Part shown: piece after piece, positions 1-10,957 of the stretch
How the letters are laid out: every line of letters starts with the position of its first letter
How positions within the stretch are numbered: the first letter of the stretch is position 1
Assembly: GCF_947500795.1 (NCBI RefSeq)
Contig: NZ_CANMTE010000004.1
Span: 248,001-312,000 of the forward strand
DNA from: an uncultured Gelidibacter sp.
GTDB lineage: Bacteria; Bacteroidota; Bacteroidia; Flavobacteriales; Flavobacteriaceae
Reading direction: 5' to 3'
DNA: 64,000 nt
Position numbers and translations under genes: made by a program
The notes under the pieces: model-generated
Told to the model about the DNA's origin: nothing
Seen by the model: only the letters and a program-made list of their open reading frames with translations
Databases searched by the model: none

Positions 1-466
1 AGCGAGTGAGAAAGGCTTTTTCCGATTGATGGATGCTATTAATGCGTTAGACGATTTAAAATCAGCTGGCACCTCAACATTCGACATTAAAGAATGGCAA
101 CAGAAATGTTATGATGCCATGAACGACGATTTCAATTCGCCAATACTTATAGCGAACTTATTTGAAGCCGTTAAATATATCAATCAAATAAAAGAAGGAA
201 CAGCCACGATTAGGCAAGAGGATTTGGACTTGTTAAAATCTACGGTGAACACCTTTGCGTTTGATGTTTTAGGATTGGTTAATGTGAAGGAGTCTGAAAA
301 TGGAACAGATAAACTTTCAGGAGCTGTAGAATTATTGATCCAATTAAGACAAGAAGCGCGAGCTAATAAGGATTTTGCTATGTCTGATAAAATTCGTGAT
401 GAATTGGCAGCAGCAGGAATCCAATTAAATGACGGTAAAGAAGGCACAACCTTTACGACCAACTAA
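1..466 (+). CDS. cysS: Cysteine--tRNA ligase, C-terminal fragment (5' truncated by window edge)
   Basis: C-terminal CysRS-like sequence FNSPILIANLFEAVKYIN...LIQLRQEARANKDFAMSDKIRDELAAAGIQLNDGKEGTTF; reading frame open to window start. Confidence 0.9.
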   Translation, partial: ASEKGFFRLMDAINALDDLKSAGTSTFDIKEWQQKCYDAMNDDFNSPILIANLFEAVKYINQIKEGTATIRQEDLDLLKSTVNTFAFDVLGLVNVKESENGTDKLSGAVELLIQLRQEARANKDFAMSDKIRDELAAAGIQLNDGKEGTTFTTN

Positions 467-556
467 AGTGGTATCGTAAACATAGAGGTTTGACGTAATG
501 TTTTTTACATTATTTCAAACCTCTAATAAACCAACAGCTAATTTCAATTCAAAGCA

Positions 557-793
557 TTGAAAAAAATTCTTACATACCCATTTTTGTTGCTGATAAAGGT
601 CTATCAAACTTTCATCTCTCCATTAACACCTGCTAGTTGCAGGTATCAACCAACGTGTTCACAATATTCGAAGGAAGCTCTAGAAAAACACGGATTATTT
701 AAAGGTGGCTGGTTGGCAACAAAGCGTATTTTTAGCTGCAATCCTTGGGGCGGAAGCGGATATGATCCTGTCCCTGAAAAGCACAAACACTAA
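557..793 (+). CDS. yidD: Membrane protein insertion efficiency factor YidD (TTG start)
   Basis: [31 protein letters not shown]...GSGYDPVP, YidD hallmark; in-frame TAA at 539 and no ATG in between, so TTG at 557 is the likely start. Confidence 0.93.
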   Translation: MKKILTYPFLLLIKVYQTFISPLTPASCRYQPTCSQYSKEALEKHGLFKGGWLATKRIFSCNPWGGSGYDPVPEKHKH

Positions 794-968
794 GTTTTAA
801 AACTTTCTATATTCCAGCAATTCTACTTGGAATTATTTGCTGTGCATGAACTTCATTCATCGCATTCCCTATCCTCCCATTTTACTAAAGCTTTTGTAAA
901 TTTTAAAAGCATTCACGCTTATTACTTTTCAAAATATTATATTTACCCTTCTAATTAAATTAAACAGC

Positions 969-1799
969 ATGCACGCACTTAAATTTGTCTGGGATCCTAC
1001 CAAAGGCATCGATATTCTTGGTTTTACATTACATTTCTACAGCGTTATGTGGATTGTAGCTTTCATCTTAGGTTTCCTAATTATGAAGCGTATTTACAAA
1101 CAAGAAAACCAATCAGAAGAATCCCTAGACTCATTATTTATATATTCCGTAATCGGGATTATGTTAGGTGCTAGATTAGGACATGTGATCTTCTACCAAC
1201 GCGAACTGTTTAGCGAAGATTTTTTCAGCATATTTTTACCTGTCAAGTTTAAAGGCGGCTTCGAGTTTACCGGATTTCAAGGATTAGCGAGTCATGGTGC
1301 AGCCATCGGGATGATTATCTCCATGTACCTTTACAACAAAAAAGTATTGAAAAAATCAGTGCTCTGGATTTTAGATCGCGTAGTCGTTCCTGTAGCGGCA
1401 GGTGCTGTATTTGTACGATTAGGAAATTTTATAAATTCTGAAATTGTAGGAAAACCAACAGGCACTGATTTTGGGGTTGTTTTCGTTCAAAACGGAGAAG
1501 CTTTCCCAAGGCATCCAGCGCAGCTTTATGAAGCATTCTGTTATATTTTTGTATTCATCGCACTTTGGTTTTTCTATTGGAAAACTAAAAAAAGCGAGCA
1601 ACAAGGTTTCCTTTTTGGACTCTTTTTAGTCTTGCTATGGGCTATCCGCTTTTTTGTGGAATTCATGAAAGAACCTCAAAGCGAACATGAATATATTGCT
1701 ACCTCAGCACTTAATACAGGTCAGATGCTCAGTATACCATTTATACTCATAGGATTGTATTTCATGTTTATGTATAAACCCAAAAAACAACTCGCCTAA
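969..1799 (+). CDS. lgt: Prolipoprotein diacylglyceryl transferase
   Basis: Multi-TM protein with GARLGHVIFYQ and RLGNFINSEIVGKPT...RHPAQLYEA Lgt signatures. Confidence 0.95.
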   Translation: MHALKFVWDPTKGIDILGFTLHFYSVMWIVAFILGFLIMKRIYKQENQSEESLDSLFIYSVIGIMLGARLGHVIFYQRELFSEDFFSIFLPVKFKGGFEFTGFQGLASHGAAIGMIISMYLYNKKVLKKSVLWILDRVVVPVAAGAVFVRLGNFINSEIVGKPTGTDFGVVFVQNGEAFPRHPAQLYEAFCYIFVFIALWFFYWKTKKSEQQGFLFGLFLVLLWAIRFFVEFMKEPQSEHEYIATSALNTGQMLSIPFILIGLYFMFMYKPKKQLA

Positions 1800-2296
1800 T
1801 GAAATTACATGCATTTAAAATAGCAGCAATGTTAACTTTGGGTGCTTGCTGCATTCCTTTACAAAGTTGTAAGGAAGAGCAAAAAACAATTAAGCCTGTC
1901 GTTGTCGAATTTAAAAAAGAAGGCGAATTGGTGCTCAAAAAAGCTAATGACAGCATCATTAAAACAATAGATATTGAAATTGCTGATGACGAATACCAAA
2001 CTCAAACGGGCTTAATGTATCGTGATCAAATGGATATGGATAAAGGAATGCTTTTCATATTTCCTGAAGAGGAATTCAAAGCCTTCTACATGAAGAACAC
2101 CAAAATCGCTTTAGACATTATCTATATAGACAGTAATAAAAATATTGTCAGCTTTCAAAAAAACGCAGAACCTTTTAGTGAAACCTCTTTGCCTTCGGAT
2201 GCTCCAGCCAAATATGTACTGGAAATCAATGCAGGCTTAGCCGATAAATGGCAATTGGAAGTTGGTGATAAGATAGAATATAAAAGAATCGATTAA
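1799..2296 (+). CDS. DUF192 family lipoprotein
   Basis: Lipobox-like LQSCK; TQTGLMYRDQMDMDKGMLFIFPEEEFKAFYMKNTKIALDIIYID typical of DUF192; overlaps lgt stop (TAATG). Confidence 0.85.
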   Translation: MKLHAFKIAAMLTLGACCIPLQSCKEEQKTIKPVVVEFKKEGELVLKKANDSIIKTIDIEIADDEYQTQTGLMYRDQMDMDKGMLFIFPEEEFKAFYMKNTKIALDIIYIDSNKNIVSFQKNAEPFSETSLPSDAPAKYVLEINAGLADKWQLEVGDKIEYKRID

Positions 2297-2299
2297 ACT

Positions 2300-2340
2300 A
2301 AAGCTGAAGTTAAACACCTACTAACTTCAGCTTTTATTTT
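2300..2340 (+). terminator. Intrinsic terminator after lgt-DUF192
   Basis: AAGCTGAAGTTA / TAACTTCAGCTT inverted repeat followed by TTATTTTTAT. Confidence 0.8.
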
Positions 2341-2574
2341 TATATCCAGTTTCCATCATCTCTAAGGTCAAAAACTGCTTCCTTCTATTTCGACAAGTTA
2401 CCTCAGGACGCTTTACCTTTATTCTCCTCTATATAAGATCATTTTAAAGATCTTAAACACTTTTCAATACGATCATATATCTAAACCATAGAATAGCGTT
2501 CTAAGCAATTCATTAGGGCTATCAAGTCCTGTTAGCTTGATATCAACTTAAGATTGTTCGATTCTATAGAGCAC

Positions 2575-2604
2575 AAAAAAAGCCACTCTAGGAGTGGCTT
2601 TTCT
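2575..2604 (-). terminator. Intrinsic terminator of secDF
   Basis: AAAAAGCCACTC TAG GAGTGGCTTTT downstream of secDF on minus strand. Confidence 0.8.
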
Positions 2605-2626
2605 TATTAAACTAACATGTTACATG

Positions 2627-5611
2627 TTATATTTTTGAATTCTCATCTAATGTTTCACCTTTATCTTTTAAAGTGTCATACATTATTGGAGTTGCTATGA
2701 ATATTGAAGAATATGTACCAACTACGACACCTACAATAATTGCAAATAACAATCCTCTTAACGAGTCTGCACCTAATAAGAACATTGCCAATAACACTAC
2801 CAATGTAGTTAATGACGTATTTAAGGTTCTACTAACCGTGCTGTTGATTGCAAAGTTGATATTCTTACCACCTTTAAATCCACCACGCTCTAGTATAGTC
2901 TCTCTAATTCTATCAAAGATAATTACCGTATCATTCAATGAGTAACCAATTACAGTCAAAATCGCTGCAATAAATGCTTGGTCAATTTCCATTGAGAAAG
3001 GCATAAATGAGTAGGTCATTGAGAAAATACCTAATACAATAATCACATCATGGAATACAGCTGAAACCGCACCCAATGAGAATTGCCATCTCTTGAAACG
3101 TAATAAGATATAAAGGAACACCACTACTAACGATCCTAAAACAGCCCATAAAGACTCTTTTTTGATATCATCAGCAATTGTTGGACTCACTTTACTTGAG
3201 AACATTTTCCCGATTTTCTTATCGTCAGAACCTACTTTAAATTCTTCATAAGTAATTCCTTTAGGGAAATAAGGCACTAAGGTTTCGAAAAGTTCAGATT
3301 GAACTTTCTCATCTGCCTCAGCAGTATTCTCATCTACCAAATACTTAGTAGAAATCTTTAATTGATGTGAACTACCAATAGTTTTCACCTCAGCACTTCC
3401 AAAAGCTTTTAAAACATCAGCTTTAACTTCTTCAGGATTCACTTCTTGAGCAAAACGAACTTGATACGTTCTACCTCCAACAAAATCAATACCTTCATCT
3501 AATCCTTTAGTAAATAAAGAGAATAAACTTAAAACAATAGCTACTGTTGAAATGATGTAAGCTATTTTTCTCTTATTGATGAAATCGATGTGCATGTTTT
3601 GGAAAAGTCCTTTAGTAGCAGATGTTGAGAACGTTAAGCCTTTTCCTTTACTGATATACCAGTCAACCAATAATCTTGTGATGAAAATTGCAGTAAATAA
3701 TGAAGTAACGATACCAATGATTAAGGTAGTTGCGAATCCTTTAATCGGACCTGTACCAAATACGAATAAGATGATCGCTGTTAATAAGGTAGTAATGTTT
3801 GCATCTAAAATTGAAGATAATGCATTACTAAATCCGTCTTTAATTGCTTCTGCCTGACCTTTACCTTTAGCCAACTCTTCCTTAATACGTTCGAAAATAA
3901 GAACGTTCGCATCAACCGACATACCGATTGTTAATACGATACCTGCTAAACCAGGAAGCGTCAATACCGCTCCTAATCCTGAAAGCACTCCAAAAATCAA
4001 TAAGATGTTCAATAATAAAGCGATATCAGCAAATAAACCGCCTTTACCGTAATACAGAATCATCCATACTAATACTAATGACAATGCAATTAAGAATGAT
4101 GTTGTACCACTTTCAATAGCTTCTTGACCTAAAGATGCACCAACTTCATCCGCTTGAACGATTGCCGCTTTAGCAGGAAGTTTACCAGCTCTTAATACGT
4201 TAGCTAAGTCAATAGCTTCATTAAGCGTAAATGATCCAGAAATCTCTGAATTTCCACCAGAAATAGGACCTGTAGTTACTCCAGGAGCAGAATACACAAT
4301 ATCATCAAGTACAATAGCGATTTGACTTTGTTGAGCATAAGCTTTTCCAGTCATTTCTTCCCAAATCTTAGCACCTTTACTGTTCATTTGCATGCTTACA
4401 GAAGGTTGATTTCTTTGGTTGTAAGCTTGACGTGCATCCGTAATAACAGCACCACTTAATTCTGGCGTGTTTTCTCTATTTCCTTTGATGGCGTATAAAT
4501 CAATAAACTCACTACCTTTTGCTTGGATACCCCATGCAAATTTCACGTAACGTTGGTCTGCTGGCAATAAAGAACGTACTTCTGGTTTATTAAGGTAAGA
4601 CATGATTTTGTCTTTGTCTTTCGCTTCAAAGGTTGCCACAACTGGACCACCAGAACCGTATCCTCTTAATAAATCTAAGATTGGGTTTTCACCAACTTCA
4701 GTAGAATCAGATGAAATTACACCTGTTAATTCTTTAATTTTGCTATCAGCATCATCAATTGTATCTGTTACAACTTCAGATTCTGCAACTTCATTTTTAG
4801 CAGTTTTATTTACTAGTGGCTTTAAAGCTTCATTGGCTTGTGCCAAGAACGGAAGAAATTCTTCTCCTTTGTAAACATCCCAAAACTCTAACTGTGCAGT
4901 ACTTTGTAATAAGTTTTTAACACGCTCAATATCCTTAGCACCTGGAAGCTCAACAAGAATACGTCCTGTGTTTCCTAATCTCTGAATGTTAGGAGATGTA
5001 ACCCCAAATTTATCGATACGCTTACGTAATACTTCGAATGCAGAAACGATAGACTCATCAACTTTTTGCTCGATGATAGGCTTAACATCCTTATCAGTCA
5101 TATCAAAAGTGATCTCTTCACTTAAGGTTCTGTTCGCAAAAATATCAGGAGATGCTAACTTTTGATTGCCTTTAATTTTTTCAAAAGCGATAAAGAAGTC
5201 TTCAACATAAGAGTTTTGACTGTTCTTCTGAAGTTCAGAAGCATCATCTAAAGCCTTATTGAATACAGGGTCTTTACTGTTATTTGCAAGACCTTTTAAG
5301 ATATCTTTTACAGAAATTTCAAGAATAACGTTGATACCACCTTTAAGGTCAAGCCCCAAATTCATGGCTTTATCTTTCACCTCATCATAGGTGAAACTAG
5401 CCACACCAATATTAAATACTTCTTGATTTGATAATGAATCTAGATATCTAGCTTCATCTTGAGCCCTTTTTGTTGGGTCGTCAGATTTAAGTGCTGCGAT
5501 TTGCTCAGCACGATCTTCAATCTGGTTAGCTTTGAATGTAAATGAAAGCTGGTAAATACTTACCAACCCAAATAACACAGCAAACAGCTTTACTAATCCT
5601 TTGTTTTGCAT
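2627..5611 (-). CDS. secDF: Protein translocase subunit SecDF (SecD-SecF fusion)
   Basis: 994 aa; NLGLDLKGGINVILE, VDANVLIFERIKEELAKGK (SecD), then FVGGRTYQVRF, SLNDTVIIFDRIRE (SecF). Confidence 0.96.
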   Translation of the reverse strand: MQNKGLVKLFAVLFGLVSIYQLSFTFKANQIEDRAEQIAALKSDDPTKRAQDEARYLDSLSNQEVFNIGVASFTYDEVKDKAMNLGLDLKGGINVILEISVKDILKGLANNSKDPVFNKALDDASELQKNSQNSYVEDFFIAFEKIKGNQKLASPDIFANRTLSEEITFDMTDKDVKPIIEQKVDESIVSAFEVLRKRIDKFGVTSPNIQRLGNTGRILVELPGAKDIERVKNLLQSTAQLEFWDVYKGEEFLPFLAQANEALKPLVNKTAKNEVAESEVVTDTIDDADSKIKELTGVISSDSTEVGENPILDLLRGYGSGGPVVATFEAKDKDKIMSYLNKPEVRSLLPADQRYVKFAWGIQAKGSEFIDLYAIKGNRENTPELSGAVITDARQAYNQRNQPSVSMQMNSKGAKIWEEMTGKAYAQQSQIAIVLDDIVYSAPGVTTGPISGGNSEISGSFTLNEAIDLANVLRAGKLPAKAAIVQADEVGASLGQEAIESGTTSFLIALSLVLVWMILYYGKGGLFADIALLLNILLIFGVLSGLGAVLTLPGLAGIVLTIGMSVDANVLIFERIKEELAKGKGQAEAIKDGFSNALSSILDANITTLLTAIILFVFGTGPIKGFATTLIIGIVTSLFTAIFITRLLVDWYISKGKGLTFSTSATKGLFQNMHIDFINKRKIAYIISTVAIVLSLFSLFTKGLDEGIDFVGGRTYQVRFAQEVNPEEVKADVLKAFGSAEVKTIGSSHQLKISTKYLVDENTAEADEKVQSELFETLVPYFPKGITYEEFKVGSDDKKIGKMFSSKVSPTIADDIKKESLWAVLGSLVVVFLYILLRFKRWQFSLGAVSAVFHDVIIVLGIFSMTYSFMPFSMEIDQAFIAAILTVIGYSLNDTVIIFDRIRETILERGGFKGGKNINFAINSTVSRTLNTSLTTLVVLLAMFLLGADSLRGLLFAIIVGVVVGTYSSIFIATPIMYDTLKDKGETLDENSKI

Positions 5612-5646
5612 TACTTTAATTTTTTTAAGTCAAATTTTTAAACGCG

Positions 5647-5676
5647 CAAATATAGAATTTACGGTCAATTTGACAA
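5647..5676 (-). promoter_or_regulatory. Bacteroidetes-type promoter for secDF
   Basis: Minus strand TTG-N19-TATATTTG (matches -33 TTG / -7 TAnnTTTG). Confidence 0.6.
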
Positions 5677-5813
5677 TTGTTTTTTATGATTATGTACGAA
5701 TTGTTCCGTGTTCCCAAAAGCTCGATTAAAAAGCTTGTAAATACCATGGGAAACACACTTGGAAGAAATTATAGAAAAGAAGTCTTTAAACGTACGTTAC
5801 AACTTCTAGCCCT

Positions 5814-6461
5814 TTATGAGACGGGGCCTGCCCTGACCTCAGGGATTTTGTGTAAGCCATTATCTTTTATAATGGCGATGTAGTTCTGAACTGCAATTTT
5901 TATTTTTAAAGCTGGCGCAGTTGCGTCACTATAAAAATCGTCAGTAGGAATATAAAAATTAGGATTTAAAAATCGGTATTGTCCAGACTTTAGCTCTACA
6001 GCATTTTTACCACCTAAATTAGATACTGTATTTTGACCGTCCTGAATCTCATAAACATCAAGATTATAGGCGACAGCATCATTTTTTGAAGGGAGTTGTA
6101 ATGGTTCTTCTGATGTTTTATCTGCAACGAAACCTAAAGCGAGTTCCTTTTGCTTAGAAAGCATAGCTTTAATGCTCTCCACATTGGCATCACTATAATA
6201 GCTGATGACCATTTTGCCATCTTCTTGCTCAGTAACGTGAATATAAGCGACACCAATACGCTGCAATTGTTGCTCTACAATGGCAAGCGTATGTTGCGCA
6301 TCTGTTGAAGAGCTATCGGCGTTGTTAAATTGTAATACAATTTCCTGATTAGGAACTGTAGCGCGCTGTTGCCCTAAAATGCCTCCAAGGACAGCCATGA
6401 AAATCAGGACTGCACTTAGGTACCATTTAGGTTGTATGTGTATATTTTGAATACGTTTCAA
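5814..6461 (-). CDS. Hypothetical membrane-anchored protein
   Basis: ORF with N-terminal TM (WYLSAVLIFMAVLGGILG); no family recognised. Confidence 0.7.
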   Translation of the reverse strand: MKRIQNIHIQPKWYLSAVLIFMAVLGGILGQQRATVPNQEIVLQFNNADSSSTDAQHTLAIVEQQLQRIGVAYIHVTEQEDGKMVISYYSDANVESIKAMLSKQKELALGFVADKTSEEPLQLPSKNDAVAYNLDVYEIQDGQNTVSNLGGKNAVELKSGQYRFLNPNFYIPTDDFYSDATAPALKIKIAVQNYIAIIKDNGLHKIPEVRAGPVS

Positions 6462-6536
6462 CAGTTATAATTTGTGTCCTTTTGAAGATCTCAGATTCGA
6501 GTTTTCCAGCGGACTTACAAGCGGCAAATATAGGAA

Positions 6537-6566
6537 AAAAAATCCCGATAGCTATCGGGATTTTTT
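6537..6566 (-). terminator. 30-bp perfect palindrome AAAAAATCCCGATAGCTATCGGGATTTTTT, probable terminator
   Basis: Perfect self-complementary sequence just downstream of the 6605..7267 minus-strand gene. Confidence 0.7.
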
Positions 6567-6604
6567 GTACAGTTTTTAGGTTTTATTGTTTTAATTACAA
6601 CGGC

Positions 6605-7267
6605 TTACATTCCGAGAAGGTTATCCGTTTTAGTGTAGCCTTCAGGTGGTGTCATGATGAATTTATCGTCAGCAACTTTTTCAGCTTTTACCTCAGTCAC
6701 CTCAGTTACCAATGTCATATTAAATCCTTGTTGTGCTAAATCCAAAGACATATACATAGGGAATCCTTTAAAATTGTCACCAAAAGCAGTTGTTTGTTGA
6801 GAAATGGCCTGTAATTTATCCGTAGCGTAAATAGCGCCTTTTACATCAGCCCCATCTTTTTTCATAGTCACATTGTATTTTACACACTCATAACCAAGAA
6901 TATTTTTAGTCTCCGCAGTTTTTTCAATGTTTACATTTTCAAGATCAGCTTCAGATGGCGTCATATTAGCTTCCATGTATTTTTTGCCAATCATAGCGTT
7001 GTCCATCAACATTAACGATTTTTTTGAAGCATTATCTCCAATAAAAACAGTTGTGCCCGCCATTGGGTTAGTTGTTTCAGAACGCGTTTTATCATTTTTA
7101 AAATACGTTGTGGTAACCATTTCACCTAACATGGCCAACTGCGCATTCATTTGCTCATTATCACTAGACATCGTTTGTTTTGATACCACAACACCCTCAG
7201 TAATTTTCTCCTGAGCAAACATTGTTACACTCAAGCTTAAGGTTAATATAAAGAGTAATTTTTTCAT
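6605..7267 (-). CDS. Secreted hypothetical protein (DUF4412-like)
   Basis: Signal peptide MKKLLFILTLSLSVTMFAQ; NILGYECVKYNVTMK motif seen in DUF4412/GLPGLI-like proteins. Confidence 0.65.
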   Translation of the reverse strand: MKKLLFILTLSLSVTMFAQEKITEGVVVSKQTMSSDNEQMNAQLAMLGEMVTTTYFKNDKTRSETTNPMAGTTVFIGDNASKKSLMLMDNAMIGKKYMEANMTPSEADLENVNIEKTAETKNILGYECVKYNVTMKKDGADVKGAIYATDKLQAISQQTTAFGDNFKGFPMYMSLDLAQQGFNMTLVTEVTEVKAEKVADDKFIMTPPEGYTKTDNLLGM

Positions 7268-7341
7268 AGTTTGATTTTTTAAAATTGAAATGGCAAGATA
7301 TTAATATCTACAACTACTTCATTAAATATGGTTTAAAAATT

Positions 7342-7412
7342 TAAGTGCCTAAGCAAATTTGCTGATACATGCCGTAGAAACGACATACTTCAGCGCATCA
7401 CTTAGGCACTTA
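7342..7412 (-). ncRNA. Structured inverted-repeat element 3' of mdh (unusual terminator or 3'UTR RNA)
   Basis: TAAGTGCCTAAG (7342-7353) and CTTAGGCACTTA (7401-7412) enclose nested GCTGA/TCAGC and ATGTCG/CGGCAT helices. Confidence 0.5.
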
Positions 7413-7434
7413 TGTATTAAAGTCTGTTGACTAA

Positions 7435-8355
7435 TTATAATAGATCGTTAGTTTTACGAACGCCTTCAGCACTTTCTTGCATGTGTGCTTTTTCAGCATC
7501 GTTCAATTCGATTTCTACAATTTTTTCGATTCCGTTGCGACCTAAAATTACAGGCGCACCAATACAGATATCGTTTAATCCATATTCACCTTCCAATAAT
7601 ACAGAACAAGGGAACATTTTCTTTTGATCGCAAGCAATTGCTTGAACCAATCCGCTAACTGCTGCTCCAGGAGCGTACCATGCTGAAGTACCTAATAATT
7701 TGGTAAGTGTAGCACCACCAACTTTAGTCTCTTCCATTACTTGGTTCAATCTATCTTCTGATAAAAATTCAGATACAGGAACACTGTTACGAGTTGCCAA
7801 ACGTGTTAATGGCACCATGCCAGTATCACTATGACCACCAATCACCATTCCGTCAACATCACTAATTGGAGCCTCTAAAGCTTCTGCCAATCTGTATTTG
7901 AAACGTGCAGAATCTAAAGCACCACCCATACCGATAATTCTATGTTTAGGTAAATCAGTAGATTTATGAACCAAATAGGTCATTGTATCCATTGGGTTAC
8001 TCACTACGATAATGATGGTATTTGGAGAATTCTTGATTAAGTTTGATGATACATCCTTAACAATTCCTGCATTAATACCGATTAATTCTTCACGAGTCAT
8101 TCCTGGTTTACGAGGAATACCTGAAGTAATCACACAAATGTCACTATCTGCAGTTTTAGAATAATCGTTAGTGACTCCTGTTATTTTGGTATCAAAACCG
8201 TTTAAAGAAGCGGTTTGCATTAAGTCCATTGCTTTACCTTCGGCAAAACCTTCTTTAATGTCCAATAAAACTACTTCACTTGCAAAATTTTTAATTGCGA
8301 TATATTCCGCGCAGCTTGCCCCAACGGCTCCTGCTCCAACTACTGTAACTTTCAT
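7435..8355 (-). CDS. mdh: Malate dehydrogenase
   Basis: MKVTVVGAGAVGASCAEYIA...DSDICVITSGIPRKPGMTREELIGINAGIV...VSNPMDTMTYL. Confidence 0.96.
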   Translation of the reverse strand: MKVTVVGAGAVGASCAEYIAIKNFASEVVLLDIKEGFAEGKAMDLMQTASLNGFDTKITGVTNDYSKTADSDICVITSGIPRKPGMTREELIGINAGIVKDVSSNLIKNSPNTIIIVVSNPMDTMTYLVHKSTDLPKHRIIGMGGALDSARFKYRLAEALEAPISDVDGMVIGGHSDTGMVPLTRLATRNSVPVSEFLSEDRLNQVMEETKVGGATLTKLLGTSAWYAPGAAVSGLVQAIACDQKKMFPCSVLLEGEYGLNDICIGAPVILGRNGIEKIVEIELNDAEKAHMQESAEGVRKTNDLL

Positions 8356-8392
8356 GTGTTTAAGTTTAAAATATTAAGATTAAAATGTTCCA

Positions 8393-8400
8393 CAAATTTA
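8393..8400 (-). promoter_or_regulatory. Putative -7 box TAAATTTG upstream of mdh
   Basis: TAnnTTTG match 38 nt upstream of mdh ATG. Confidence 0.45.
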
Positions 8401-8557
8401 ACATTTTTAAACTATAATATATTTAAGATTGTCTTAAAAGGAAAAAAATATTTTGTTGCGCTTTTATCTCGCCAATACATTGCAAAACATCTGTCGAGCC
8501 CACTTAAAAAATATCATTAATCACAATCGTTTTTGATCGATAAGTTATAAAAATGAA

Positions 8558-8587
8558 AAAACCTCCTTAATGATTTAAGGAGGTTTT
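8558..8587 (-). terminator. Intrinsic terminator of gyrB
   Basis: AAAACCTCCTTAA TGAT TTAAGGAGGTTTT. Confidence 0.8.
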
Positions 8588-8652
8588 CTACTTATAAATT
8601 AACTATTGAGTTATCCGGATGTATTTAGGATTACTCGCATTGAAACTTTTAA

Positions 8653-10629
<1,977 letters not shown>

Positions 10630-10707
10630 TTATCCTATTTCGTAAAGCGATTAACCATAGAAAACTTCCATAAGAAATTTTCTTTCCAGCTGACTAAAAG
10701 CCACAAA

Positions 10708-10733
10708 AAAAATGATACTCACGCATCATTTTT
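10708..10733 (-). promoter_or_regulatory. Terminator-like hairpin in gyrB 5' leader
   Basis: Minus strand AAAAATGAT GCGTGAGT ATCATTTTTTTT, shortly downstream of a TATCTTTG box. Confidence 0.45.
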
Positions 10734-10742
10734 GGATACTTA

Positions 10743-10750
10743 CAAAGATA
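10743..10750 (-). promoter_or_regulatory. Putative -7 box TATCTTTG upstream of gyrB
   Basis: TAnnTTTG match; predicts ~145-nt leader. Confidence 0.5.
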
Positions 10751-10895
10751 ACAAAAAGCGAGGCCATTTGAAAGTATTTTACCGATAAACTCTTGAAATT
10801 ATCAACATTTGTTAATTACTAAAAAATGTCTTAAATCGCCTAAAAAACACCTTAAAATGGATTTTACGTTATTTTAACATCTTCTAAAAACGCAA

Positions 10896-10936
10896 AAAAC
10901 CTCAAAATCGCACAGAAGCTCGATTTTAAGGTTTTG
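10896..10936 (-). terminator. Intrinsic terminator of asnB
   Basis: AAAACCTCAAAATCG ... CGATTTTAAGGTTTT (one mismatch). Confidence 0.7.
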
Positions 10937-10957
10937 AAATATATAATATTTGGTCAA

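Noticed and set aside
184-462. Antisense ORFs opposite strong CDSs (e.g. 184..462, 4602..4874, 34477..34809, 35107..35490, 43345..43680, 47860..48201)
   Set aside because: Long antisense ORFs arise from codon bias on the complementary strand; the proteins show no domains and the sense genes are unambiguous.
2300-2626. Additional small inverted repeats (AAGATC..GATCTT, ATCAAG..CTTGAT) between DUF192 gene and secDF
   Set aside because: Short stems expected by chance in AT-rich DNA; no T-tract or positional logic beyond the two terminators called.
2627-5611. SecD-SecF fusion as a novelty
   Set aside because: Fused SecDF is common and well known in Bacteroidota.
5677-5883. 68-aa plus-strand ORF between secDF and the 5814..6461 gene
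   Set aside because: Overlaps the 3' end of an opposing ORF, has no recognisable domain or clear ribosome context, and overlaps the divergent secDF promoter region; not called.
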